Shown piece by piece: positions 11,012 to 18,334 of a DNA stretch of 64,000 bases. Position 1 is the first letter of the stretch. Each line of letters opens with the position of its first letter. The notes beneath the pieces are model-generated. The model made no database searches. It was not told where the DNA came from and worked only from the letters and a program-made list of their open reading frames with translations. Made by a program: the position numbers and the translations under genes. This DNA comes from Micromonospora carbonacea (GTDB lineage: Bacteria; Actinomycetota; Actinomycetes; Mycobacteriales; Micromonosporaceae): NCBI RefSeq assembly GCF_014205165.1, contig NZ_JACHMZ010000001.1:3246501-3310500 (forward strand), read 5' to 3'.

Positions 11012-11212
11012 TCAGGCCACGAGGGCGTGTCGGGCGGGGCCACGGTGGGGGGCGATGGTGCTGCCGTCGGGAAGGAGCTCGCCGGTGTCCTCGAAGACGA
11101 TGACACCGTTGCAGAGCAGGCTCCAGCCCTGCTCAGGGAAGCAGGCGATGATCCGGGCGGCTTCCCGGTCGGTCGCTTCGGCGGAAGGGCAGGTGGGTTG
11201 GTGCTGGCACAT
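11012..11212 (-). CDS. DUF5999-like small cysteine-containing protein
   Basis: A 66-residue protein starting MCQHQPTCPSAEATDREAAR and continuing with GWSLLCNGVIVFEDTGELLPDG. This strongly recalls the short streptomycete proteins grouped as DUF5999 (name from memory). Cysteines near the N-terminus (CQHQPTC) could bind metal. The start at 11212 is preferred over an in-frame ATG 33 bp upstream because GGAG lies 8 bp before it. It is divergent from pabB. The function is unknown. Confidence 0.75.
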   Translation of the reverse strand: MCQHQPTCPSAEATDREAARIIACFPEQGWSLLCNGVIVFEDTGELLPDGSTIAPHRGPARHALVA

Positions 11213-11359
11213 CGGGTTCTCCGGACTGTGGGGGCACTGTGTCATGGTTCACATGACCAGTGACGCACAGTACCAAGCGACAGCGAGCCGCATCGAGCAG
11301 GTTCACGCCATGTTGCGGGGAAATCCACTGAACGGACGAGGCGGAATGGGCCGGACGGC

Positions 11360-12529
11360 GTGGAAGCGCTCCCACTAAGACGGGTCGACGCCCCCGCCGC
11401 CCCCACCCGCTGCCGCGACCGCCTCGCCGAACGCGACCGCCTCGAGTGGCGGCTCACCGACGGCGGCGACCCCGCCGCCCTCGCCCAGGACTTCCTCACC
11501 GCCCACGGCCTCGGCGTCGACGACCTCACCCGCCCCGCCACCCACCGCCCCGACGGCCCCTGCGGCGCCGCCCTCTACCTCTCCGCCGCCGCAGCCGCCA
11601 CCATGACCGCCGCCGCACCCGGCGCACCCACCCCCGCCCCCGCCCTGCCCGACCTCGCCGTCGTCGTCTACGACCACACCGCCACCGGCCCCACCCCGCC
11701 ACCACCACCCGACACCACCTGGTGGGTCGGCGACTGGACCCCCAGCTGGACCCCCCACCAGCACGCCGCCGCCGTCACCGCCGTCCGCGCCGCCATCGCC
11801 CGCGGCGACGTCTACCAGACCAACCTCGTCGGCCACGCCGCCGCCCCCTACACCGGCAACCCCCACCCCGCCCTCGCCCGACTCGCCCGCCTGCCCGGCG
11901 CCCGCTACGGCGGCACCCTGCACGGCCCCGGCTGGGCCATCGGCTGCGCCTCCCCGGAAACCCTCATCGCCCTCGAAGCCGGCCGCCTCGTCACCCGCCC
12001 CATCAAGGGCACCCGACCCGCCACCGCCGCCGGCCGCACCGAGCTGCTCACCTCCACCAAGGAACGCGCCGAACACATCATGATCGTCGACCTGGAACGC
12101 AACGACCTCGCCCGCGTCGCCGCCACCGGCACCGTCACCGTCGACGAACTGTTCGCCGTACGCCGCTGGTGCGACCTGTGGCAGGCCGAATCCACCGTCT
12201 CCGCCGCCCCCGCCGACGGCCTCGGCCTCGCCGACCTGCTCCATGCCATCTGCCCCGGCGGCTCCGTCACCGGCGCACCCAAACGCGCCGCCTGCGACGT
12301 CATCGCCGCCTGCGAACCCGTCGGCCGCGGCGCCGCCATGGGCGCCCTCGGCTGGATCGCCCCCGGCCACCTCGACCTCGGCCTCACCATCCGCACCGCC
12401 GCCGCCGACGCCCACCACCTGCACACCTGGGCCGGCGGCGGCATCACCTGGGACAGCGACCCCGACGCCGAAGTCGCCGAAGCCGCCGCCAAGGCCCGCC
12501 CCGTCCGCGCCGCCCTCACCAACCGATAA
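11360..12529 (+). CDS. pabB: aminodeoxychorismate synthase component I / chorismate-binding protein
   Basis: Makes 4-amino-4-deoxychorismate from chorismate and ammonia for folate. The chorismate-binding core is complete: GDVYQTNLVGHA, then PIKGTRPA with the lysine typical of PabB rather than anthranilate synthase. STKERAEHIMIVDLERNDLAR, CPGGSVTGAPKR and the final GGGITWDSDP complete it. The N-terminus (about 140 residues) is diverged and Ala/Pro-rich. GTG start with only a weak ribosome site. Codons here are almost all C-ending, unlike gcvP just before. The deformylase gene follows 9 bp later, and folD lies 3 kb away, so folate genes cluster loosely. Confidence 0.88.
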   Translation: MEALPLRRVDAPAAPTRCRDRLAERDRLEWRLTDGGDPAALAQDFLTAHGLGVDDLTRPATHRPDGPCGAALYLSAAAAATMTAAAPGAPTPAPALPDLAVVVYDHTATGPTPPPPPDTTWWVGDWTPSWTPHQHAAAVTAVRAAIARGDVYQTNLVGHAAAPYTGNPHPALARLARLPGARYGGTLHGPGWAIGCASPETLIALEAGRLVTRPIKGTRPATAAGRTELLTSTKERAEHIMIVDLERNDLARVAATGTVTVDELFAVRRWCDLWQAESTVSAAPADGLGLADLLHAICPGGSVTGAPKRAACDVIAACEPVGRGAAMGALGWIAPGHLDLGLTIRTAAADAHHLHTWAGGGITWDSDPDAEVAEAAAKARPVRAALTNR

Positions 12530-12538
12530 CCTGAACAC

Positions 12539-13042
12539 ATGACGATGCGGCCCATCCGGATCATCGGCGACCCGGTGCTACGCGCCGCCTGCGACCCGGT
12601 CACCACCTTCGACGCCGAACTGCGCGCCCTGGTCACCGACCTCATGGACACCCTCCTCGGCGCCCCCGGCCGCGCCGGCGTCGCCGCCAACCAGATCGGC
12701 GTGCCCGCCCAGGTCTTCGTCTACGACGCCGACGGCCACCGCGGCCACATGATCAACCCCACCCTCGAACTGTCCGACGAGACCCAGGACGACGACGAGG
12801 GCTGCCTGTCCATCCCCGGCCTCTACTTCCCGACCCCCCGCGCCCTGCACGCCACCGCACACGGCTTCGACCAGCACGGCGAACCCCTCACCATCTCCGG
12901 CAGCGGATTCCTCGCCCGTGCCCTGCAACACGAGACCGACCACCTGCACGGCCGCCTCTACGTCGACACCCTGCACGGCGACACCCGACGCAGAGCCCTC
13001 CGCGAGATCCGCGCCGGCCGCTTCGACGCACCCCGCCGCTGA
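12539..13042 (+). CDS. def: peptide deformylase
   Basis: Removes the formyl group from nascent N-termini. All three metal-site motifs are seen: GVAANQIG (48-54, a variant of GxGLAAxQ), EGCLS (87-91, Cys90 region ligand), and HETDH (131-135) with two histidine ligands and the catalytic Glu132. Its 167 residues are the normal length. It starts 9 bp after pabB, so it is probably co-transcribed with it. Actinomycetes usually have several deformylases, and this one may not be the housekeeping copy. Confidence 0.93.
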   Translation: MTMRPIRIIGDPVLRAACDPVTTFDAELRALVTDLMDTLLGAPGRAGVAANQIGVPAQVFVYDADGHRGHMINPTLELSDETQDDDEGCLSIPGLYFPTPRALHATAHGFDQHGEPLTISGSGFLARALQHETDHLHGRLYVDTLHGDTRRRALREIRAGRFDAPRR

Positions 13043-13087
13043 CCCGCCGCCACCCCCGGGCCACCACGCCGGGCCCAGCCGCGCCCC

Positions 13088-13876
13088 TCAGCCCCACCGG
13101 GCCGTCAACGTGTACTCCCCGTACTCGGCCACCGCCGTGAAACCCAACCCCCGGTACAGCCGCAACGCCGCCACGTTGTCGCCCCGCACGTTCAACGTCA
13201 CGTGCTCCACCTCACCGACCAACCGCCCACACAACGCCGCCACCACCGCCGCACCCAACCCCCGACGACGAAACCCCGGATGCGTCGTCACGTTCCCGAG
13301 CGCCGCCACCCCCCACGTCGGCGAATACACGTGCACCCCCGCCACCGCGACCAGCGCCCCACCCCGACGCACCCCCACGTACCGGCCCGTGTCGAGCATC
13401 CGCGCGTCGAACCAGTTCCCCGGATACGCCGCCGCGTACAGACCCCGCAACTCCGGCAGATCCGCCGCCGACAACGCCCGCCCCTCGGCCACCACCCCCG
13501 CCAACCGGGCCCGATCCGTCAACGCCATCTTCACGTGCCCCACCGCAGCACCGACGTCGAACCCGCCAGCCACCGCCCCCACCAGACCGGGCGACAGATG
13601 CGCGTGCAGCCGCGCCGGCAACACCGGCGTCAGATCCGCCAGTAACCCCGCCAACTCCGCCCGCCCACCCGCGCCGGCGAACGCCAGCAACGTCGGCGGC
13701 ACCGCACCGTGATACAGCAACGCCACCTGCCCACCACGACGGAACCACGACGTGTACGGCCAGAAGAAGTCGTCGAGATCACCCAACTCGTACGCGTGCA
13801 ACGCCGGATCCCGACCCAGCAGCCGACCCAACAACCCCCGGTCGTGCTCGGCACGCGCCAACCCGCTCAGCGGCAC
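13088..13876 (-). CDS. GNAT-family acetyltransferase
   Basis: About 262 residues. The C-terminal half is a GNAT domain: GVHVYSPTWGVAALGNVTTHPGFRRRGLGAAVVAALC gives the acetyl-CoA loop (RRRGLGAA), and NVRGDNVAALRLYRGLGF the last motif. The N-terminal half (HAYELGDLDDFFWPYTSWF) is a GNAT-like domain of the FR47/DUF4081 sort. The substrate is unknown. It overlaps the stop of the upstream HxlR gene, so the two form one transcript. The start is uncertain: GTG 13876, or GTG 13906 with a longer overlap. Confidence 0.8.
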   Translation of the reverse strand: MPLSGLARAEHDRGLLGRLLGRDPALHAYELGDLDDFFWPYTSWFRRGGQVALLYHGAVPPTLLAFAGAGGRAELAGLLADLTPVLPARLHAHLSPGLVGAVAGGFDVGAAVGHVKMALTDRARLAGVVAEGRALSAADLPELRGLYAAAYPGNWFDARMLDTGRYVGVRRGGALVAVAGVHVYSPTWGVAALGNVTTHPGFRRRGLGAAVVAALCGRLVGEVEHVTLNVRGDNVAALRLYRGLGFTAVAEYGEYTLTARWG

Positions 13877-14217
13877 CCCTCGGCCGGCAGGTTCTCGTGC
13901 GCCCACCGCGCCACCGCGTCCAACGCCGGCAACACCGCCGCACCCCGCTCTGTCAGCTCGTAACTGACCCCCACCGGCGGGCCCTCCCGCACCGTCCGGC
14001 TGACCAACCCCACCCGCACCAACTCACCCAACCGGTCCGACAACACCGACTCGCTGATCCCCGGCAACGCCCGCGCCAACTCCGCGAACCCCGCCGGCCC
14101 CAGCCCCAGCGTCCCCAGCAACACCCCGTTCCACCGCTTGCCCAGAAACGCGAACGCCCGCGTCAGACCCCGGTCACACACACGGGGAGCCTCGTCGGCA
14201 GGGGAGCGCAGCGTCAT
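13867..14217 (-). CDS. HxlR-family transcriptional regulator
   Basis: Winged-helix regulator of 116 residues. The family signature CDRGLTRAFAFLGKRWNGVLL is followed by GFAELARALPGISESVLSDRLGELVRVGLV and the wing VSYELTERG. The N-terminal Cys in the first helix is the residue used for redox or aldehyde sensing in some HxlR proteins. Divergent from a nitroreductase gene, with a perfect palindrome between them. ATG 14217 is preferred over GTG 14244. Confidence 0.9.
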   Translation of the reverse strand: MTLRSPADEAPRVCDRGLTRAFAFLGKRWNGVLLGTLGLGPAGFAELARALPGISESVLSDRLGELVRVGLVSRTVREGPPVGVSYELTERGAAVLPALDAVARWAHENLPAEGCR

Positions 14218-14251
14218 GACCCCAGGATACGTGGCATCCACCACGACCCAG

Positions 14252-14268
14252 TAGCTTCGAAAAAGCTA
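14252..14268. promoter_or_regulatory. inverted-repeat operator between HxlR and nitroreductase genes
   Basis: TAGCTT, five spacer bases, AAGCTA: a perfect 6-bp inverted repeat in the 98-bp divergent gap, in an AT-rich patch of otherwise GC-rich DNA. This is the expected place for HxlR autoregulation and control of the divergent enzyme. Confidence 0.65.
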
Positions 14269-14315
14269 GCTGCTACCGTAGGCGCAGCAACAAACCCACC
14301 AACCCGGAGGACACC

Positions 14316-14927
14316 ATGACCGACACGACCACGCCCCTGATCACCCTCCACCCCGACGCCCAAGCCCAACTCTTCACCGACGCCCGCACCGCCAACACCT
14401 TCACCGACGAACCCGTCACCGACGAACACCTGCGCGCCATCTACGACCTCGCCAAGTACCCACCCACCGCCGCCAACACCCAACCCCTCCGCGTCCTCTA
14501 CATCCGCCCCGGCGACGCCCGCGACCGCCTCCTCACCCACATGGCCGAGGGCAACCGCACCAAGACCGCCGCCGCCCCCGTCGTCGCCGTCCTCGCCGCC
14601 GACACCGACTTCCACGACCACATCCCCCGCATCTTCCCCATCCGCCCCGAACTGCGCGACGGCCTCGCCGCCGACCCCGCCGCCCGCGACACCATGGCCC
14701 GCTTCAACGCCACCCTCCAGATCGCCTACTGGCTCCTCGCCGTCCGCGCCGCCGGCCTCGCCGCCGGCCCCATGGGCGGCTTCGACGCCGCCGGCATCGA
14801 CCGCGAATTCTTCACCGACAGCAGCTGGCGCTCCGTGCTCGTCGTCAACATCGGCAAGCCCGGCCCCGACGCCTGGTTCCCCCGCCTGCCCCGCCTCGAC
14901 TACGACGACGTCGTCCGCCACGCCTGA
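14316..14927 (+). CDS. nitroreductase-family protein, malonic semialdehyde reductase (RutE)-like
   Basis: FMN-dependent oxidoreductase of 203 residues. AKYPPTAANTQPLRVLYI is the FMN and substrate segment typical of the RutE/HadB branch. LQIAYWLLAVRAAGLAAGPMGGFD is the second conserved block, and WRSVLVVNIGKPG the third. Preceded by CGGAGGACACC. Divergent from an HxlR regulator, so it is probably induced by quinone, nitro or aldehyde stress. RutE function itself is not implied, because no rut genes are nearby. Confidence 0.88.
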   Translation: MTDTTTPLITLHPDAQAQLFTDARTANTFTDEPVTDEHLRAIYDLAKYPPTAANTQPLRVLYIRPGDARDRLLTHMAEGNRTKTAAAPVVAVLAADTDFHDHIPRIFPIRPELRDGLAADPAARDTMARFNATLQIAYWLLAVRAAGLAAGPMGGFDAAGIDREFFTDSSWRSVLVVNIGKPGPDAWFPRLPRLDYDDVVRHA

Positions 14928-14979
14928 CCCACCCCGCCGGGCCGACGCGCGCCCACCGCACGCCGGCCCGGCACCACCC

Positions 14980-15066
14980 TCACAACCCCCGACGCCGCCG
15001 CAACCACACACCCACCCAACCCACCACCACGAACACCACCATCGAACACACCAACGCCCTCAGCAC
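14980..15066 (-). CDS. possible 28-residue single-pass membrane micropeptide
   Basis: GTG start preceded by GGGAGGG at a 7-bp spacing. The product is LRALVCSMVVFVVVGWVGVW followed by LRRRRGL: one hydrophobic helix and a basic cytosolic tail. It fills the gap between nitroreductase and the EEP gene and is read opposite to both. Val-rich hydrophobic stretches can arise by chance in G/T-rich strands, so this is tentative. Confidence 0.35.
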   Translation of the reverse strand: MLRALVCSMVVFVVVGWVGVWLRRRRGL

Positions 15067-15103
15067 CCCACCACCCTCCCATCACCCACGTAAGCTGCAC
15101 AGA

Positions 15104-15883
15104 GTGCGCCTGGCCACCTTCAACCTGCTCCACGGCCGATCCCTCACCGACGGACTCGTCGACCCCCACCGACTCACCGCCGCCGTCGCCGCCCTCGACG
15201 CCGACGTCCTCGCCCTGCAAGAAGTCGACCGCGATCAAACCCGCAGCGGCAACCACGACCTCACCACCATCGCCGCCCACGCCCTCCACGCACCCCACCA
15301 CCGCTTCGCCGCCGCCCTCGTCGGCACCCCCGGCGAACACTTCCGCCCCCTGCGCCACGACGACGACGGACACGGCGAACCCCGCTACGGCATCGGCCTC
15401 ATCACCCGCCACCCCGTACGCACCTGGCAGGTCACCCGCCTCACACCCGCCCCCGTCCGCTCACCCGTCTACATCCCCGGCCCCGACGGCGGCCTCCTCC
15501 TCCTACAGGACGAACCCCGCGTCATCCTCGCCGCCGTCCTCGACACCCCCCACGGCGACATCACCGTCGCCGCCACCCACCTCTCCTTCGTCCCCGGCTG
15601 GAACGCCCACCAACTCCGCCAGACCGTCCGCGCCCTCCGCGCCCTACCCGCCCCCCGCATCCTCCTCGGCGACCTCAACCTCCCCGCCACCGTCGCCCGA
15701 CTCATCTCCGGCTGGACCCCCCTCGCCCGCCGCCCCACCTACCCCACCACCCACCCCCGCATCCAACTCGACCACATCCTCGCCGACCGCCACCTCCGCC
15801 ACCGACTACCACCCGTCACCTCCACCGCCACCCCCACCTCCACCATCTCCGACCACCGCCCCCTCGTCGTCGACCTCGGCTAA
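15104..15883 (+). CDS. endonuclease/exonuclease/phosphatase-family hydrolase
   Basis: A 259-residue EEP-fold protein. It opens MRLATFNLLHGRS (Asn ligand), then ALQEVDRDQTRSG (catalytic Glu), THLSFVPGWNAHQLRQ, ILLGDLNLP (GDxN) and QLDHILADR with ISDHRPLVVDL (catalytic His). There is no signal peptide. Such proteins hydrolyse phosphodiesters of nucleic acids, lipids or sugars, and the substrate cannot be told. GTG start. Its stop overlaps the end of the convergent folD by four bases. Confidence 0.9.
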   Translation: MRLATFNLLHGRSLTDGLVDPHRLTAAVAALDADVLALQEVDRDQTRSGNHDLTTIAAHALHAPHHRFAAALVGTPGEHFRPLRHDDDGHGEPRYGIGLITRHPVRTWQVTRLTPAPVRSPVYIPGPDGGLLLLQDEPRVILAAVLDTPHGDITVAATHLSFVPGWNAHQLRQTVRALRALPAPRILLGDLNLPATVARLISGWTPLARRPTYPTTHPRIQLDHILADRHLRHRLPPVTSTATPTSTISDHRPLVVDLG

Positions 15884-16773
15884 CCACCCACCACCCGCCG
15901 CACCGCCCCCACCGCATTCCGGAACAACATCGCCACCGTCGTCGGACCCACCCCACCCACCCGCGGCGTGATCGCCCCCGCCACCCGCGCACACGACGGA
16001 TCCACATCCGGCAACAACCGCCGCCCCGCATACCGCACCCCACCACCCACCACCACCGCACCCGGCCGCACATGCTCCGGCCGCACCATCCCCGGCACCC
16101 CCACCGCCGCCACCAACACCTCCGCCCGACGCGCGAACCGCGGCCAATCCGCCACCCCCGTGTGCACCACCGTCACCGCCGCATTCGCCGTCGCCCGCTT
16201 CTGCGCCAACAACATCGCCAACGGCCGCCCCAACGTCGCACCCCGACCCAGCACCACCATCTCCCGACCCGCCACCGACACCCCGTGAAACGCCAACAAC
16301 GACTCGATCCCCGCCGGCGTACACGGCACCGCCCCCGGCAACCCCAACGCCAACCGCCCCAGATTCACCGGATGCATCCCATCCACATCCTTGTCCGGAT
16401 CCAGCACCTGCAACGCCCGCCCGTAGTCCAGCCCACCCGGCACCGGATGCTGCACCAACACCCCGTGCACCCCACGGTCGGCATTGAGATCCTCGATCAC
16501 CCGATGCAGATCCGCCTGCGACGCCGACGCCGGCAGCCGCACATGCGGCGACGCGAACCCCAACGCCGCCGCCTGCCGCTGCTTGATCCGGATGTACCCG
16601 AGGCTCGCCTCGTCGTCACCGACCAGCACCGTCGCCAACGACGGCGTCACCCCCGCCGCCCGCAACGTGACGACCTCCGCCGCCACCTCACCCAACACCC
16701 GATCCGCCACCGGCCCACCCGGCAACAACCGAGCCCCACCCGCGGAATCCACCGAAGAAGACACGACGACCAC
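15880..16773 (-). CDS. folD: methylenetetrahydrofolate dehydrogenase/cyclohydrolase
   Basis: Interconverts 5,10-methylene- and 10-formyl-tetrahydrofolate. FolD landmarks are all present: YIRIKQRQAAALG (catalytic Tyr and Lys), GVLVQHPVPGG (the usual VQLPLP loop, with His for Leu), DKDVDGMHPVNLGRL, CTPAGIESLL, and the NADP loop GRGATLGRPLAMLL. The loop and NADP-site variants suggest a paralogue rather than the main housekeeping copy. The N-terminus is Ser-rich and the start is uncertain (GTG 16773 or 16764). It works with glycine cleavage (gcvP, gcvH in this window) and PabB in one-carbon metabolism. Confidence 0.88.
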   Translation of the reverse strand: MVVVSSSVDSAGGARLLPGGPVADRVLGEVAAEVVTLRAAGVTPSLATVLVGDDEASLGYIRIKQRQAAALGFASPHVRLPASASQADLHRVIEDLNADRGVHGVLVQHPVPGGLDYGRALQVLDPDKDVDGMHPVNLGRLALGLPGAVPCTPAGIESLLAFHGVSVAGREMVVLGRGATLGRPLAMLLAQKRATANAAVTVVHTGVADWPRFARRAEVLVAAVGVPGMVRPEHVRPGAVVVGGGVRYAGRRLLPDVDPSCARVAGAITPRVGGVGPTTVAMLFRNAVGAVRRVVGG

Positions 16774-16880
16774 CCCGCTCGCAGGAGCCCAGGCGGACGA
16801 CCCCCACAACGAGCTCCCCGATGGTCAAACCCATCCCCGGTGCCGCCAGTCGCGTACCACCATCCTGCCGCACCCACCCC

Positions 16881-17861
16881 TCACCCCGCGTCCCCCCGCG
16901 CCGACACCAACCCACCCAACACCCGATTCGTGCGATTCGACCGCACCGCCGCCCGCTGCTGACCCGCCGTCACCTCGATGTACGTCTGCGACGACGCCAA
17001 CGACGCATGCCCCAACAACCGCATGATCTCCGCCGCGCTCGCCCCGTCCTCCGCCAACCGCGTCGCGAACGTGTGCCGCAACGCGTGCAACCGCGCCCCC
17101 CGCGGCACCCGATCGACCACCCCCGCCCGCCGATAACAGGACTCCACCAGATACTGCAACCCACCCCGCCGCAACGGCTCACCGCGCCGATCCACCAGCA
17201 ACGGCGACTCCGGCCGCACCGACCGCGCCCCGAACCGCCGCGCCCGACTGTCCAGGTACGCCACCAGCACCCCGTCCAGCTCTGGCTCGATCGGCACCAC
17301 CCGCGGCCGGCCCCCCTTGCCCGCCACCTCCACCCGCCGCTCACCCGGCCGCCCCGCCAGCGACGCCACCCGCAGCGCCAACAGCTCCGCCAGGCGCAAC
17401 CCCGCACACAGCGCCAGCGCCAGCACCGCCACGTCCCGCTCCGGCCACGGATCACGCTGCCGACCGTCCTCCCGGGACACCGCCGCGAGCAGCTGCTCCG
17501 GGGTGTCCTCGCCGCGCAGCGGCTTGGGCTGGGGGAGCGGGGCGCGGGGGCGGCCCACCGCCGGCATCGGGTTGCCCGCCACCACCTGCTCGGCCACCAG
17601 GAACGAGAAGAAGCTGTTCCACGTCGACCAGGCACGGTGCACCGACGCCACGGCGCGGGGCGCGGCGAACCTGGCGAACGCCGCCCGCATGACCCTGGGG
17701 GAGAGGGCCGCGACCGGCAGCGCCTCGGGCGGCAGGGCCGGGGTGGCGACCTCCGCCGCCAGCGTCGCCACCGTCCGCAGGTCCCGCCGGTATGCCGCCA
17801 GGGTGTGCGGCGACGGCTTGCGGGTGGCCAGGGCGGTCAGGAACTCCTCGACGAGGCTCAT
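16881..17861 (-). CDS. Xer-like tyrosine recombinase adjacent to the dif site
   Basis: About 326 residues. The N-terminal SAM-like core-binding domain is FLTALATRKPSPHTLAAYRRDL, then STWNSFFSFLVAEQVVAGNPM. The C-terminal catalytic domain has CAGLRLAELLALRV (Arg), GKGGRPRVVPI (Lys), LHALRHTFATRLAEDGAS (HxxR), LLGHASLASSQTYIEV (His and the nucleophile Tyr). All catalytic residues are present, so it should be active. The start at 17861 follows AGGA; ATG 17897 lies inside a dif-like palindrome and would add 12 residues. Placed 390 bp from a dif site, it may be the dif recombinase itself, comparable to XerS next to difSL, or an integrase that has adopted dif. Confidence 0.85.
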   Translation of the reverse strand: MSLVEEFLTALATRKPSPHTLAAYRRDLRTVATLAAEVATPALPPEALPVAALSPRVMRAAFARFAAPRAVASVHRAWSTWNSFFSFLVAEQVVAGNPMPAVGRPRAPLPQPKPLRGEDTPEQLLAAVSREDGRQRDPWPERDVAVLALALCAGLRLAELLALRVASLAGRPGERRVEVAGKGGRPRVVPIEPELDGVLVAYLDSRARRFGARSVRPESPLLVDRRGEPLRRGGLQYLVESCYRRAGVVDRVPRGARLHALRHTFATRLAEDGASAAEIMRLLGHASLASSQTYIEVTAGQQRAAVRSNRTNRVLGGLVSARGDAG

Positions 17862-17879
17862 AACCGATTCGTCCTGTTT

Positions 17880-17907
17880 GTCATGCATAAGGGACATTAT
17901 GCATGAT
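17880..17907. promoter_or_regulatory. dif-like inverted repeat at the start of the recombinase gene
   Basis: TCATGCATAA (17881-17890), six-base centre GGGACA, TTATGCATGA (17897-17906): perfect 10-bp arms. The layout (ATAA, six bases, TTAT at the core) is exactly that of Xer core sites. Only about half of the outer arm matches classical dif. It covers an in-frame ATG of the recombinase gene, so recombinase binding here could repress its own synthesis. Confidence 0.6.
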
Positions 17908-17994
17908 TCTCGGATTCTCGGCGACCCGCGGGAGAGGGGAGCGGGCGCGCCCGAACCGTCGACGCGGGAGGGGGCGCCGGCCGGGTGGCGCGGA

Positions 17995-18024
17995 CGCCTC
18001 GTCGTGGCGCGCCACGACGAGGCG
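17995..18024. repeat. perfect 30-bp palindrome P1
   Basis: Arm CGCCTCGTCGTGGCG (17995-18009) is followed immediately by its exact complement with no loop. It is not downstream of any gene end, so a terminator role is unlikely. Confidence 0.9.
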
Positions 18025-18075
18025 GGGTGTAGATGCCGGCGAGCGTGAGCCGGGCGGCGGGCGCGTCGCCGCGGT

Positions 18076-18118
18076 GGCGGCAGGCCGGCCTGCCGGACCA
18101 CCGAGCCGGCCTGCCGCC
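18076..18118. repeat. perfect hairpin P2, 14-bp stem
   Basis: GGCGGCAGGCCGGC (18076-18089) pairs exactly with 18105-18118 across a 15-nt loop. Confidence 0.9.
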
Positions 18119-18181
18119 GGCCGCCGTCAGCGTGCGCGGCCGGTAGGCGCGGCGACCGGGCCGCCCGTGCGGCTGTTGCTG

Positions 18182-18211
18182 CGCCGCCAGCCGGCGCGCC
18201 GGCTGGCGGCG
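18182..18211. repeat. perfect 30-bp palindrome P3
   Basis: Arm CGCCGCCAGCCGGCG (18182-18196) abuts its exact complement (18197-18211), 37 bp from the dif site. The sequence differs from P1, so it is not a copy of it. Confidence 0.9.
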
Positions 18212-18247
18212 TACGGCGCCCCTTCCGGAGGAGGCCCGGGGCAGTCA

Positions 18248-18275
18248 ACTTGACATAATGTACATTATCGAATCG
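18248..18275 (-). promoter_or_regulatory. dif: dif site, 28-bp XerC/XerD recombination core
   Basis: On the minus strand the arms are CGATTCGATAA (left) and TTATGTCAAGT (right) with centre TGTACA. Against E. coli dif as I remember it (right arm TTATGTTAAAT, centre TGTATA, left arm ending CATAA), the right arm matches 9 of 11. The 21 bases from the core ATAA to the end match 18. The right arm is the better conserved XerD-type arm. The core ATAATGTACATTAT is a perfect 14-bp palindrome. It is the only such AT-rich element in a very GC-rich region and lies near a Xer-like gene. This marks the probable replication terminus. Confidence 0.78.
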
Positions 18276-18334
18276 CCACGGAGACGTGACGATTACCGCT
18301 GGCTTCCCCCTGATGATCAACCTATGCTGGTCCG

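Larger units (their letters stand above)
17908..18247. other. non-coding interval between two dif-like sites, rich in long palindromes
   Basis: No convincing gene in either direction: possible reading frames here are Arg/Pro/Gly-rich and lack ribosome sites. Instead it holds three perfect stem-forming elements (17995-18024, 18076-18118, 18182-18211), listed separately. It is bounded on the left by the dif-like repeat and on the right by dif. Confidence 0.7.

Noticed and set aside
11244..11378. 44-codon plus-strand frame before and overlapping pabB (MVHMTSDAQYQATASRIEQ...)
   Set aside because: No convincing ribosome site, atypical codon use and no recognisable similarity. It may be the pabB leader.
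17903..18253. Plus-strand frame of 116 codons between the dif-like sites
   Set aside because: Arg/Pro/Gly-rich sequence formed by the palindromes, no ribosome site.
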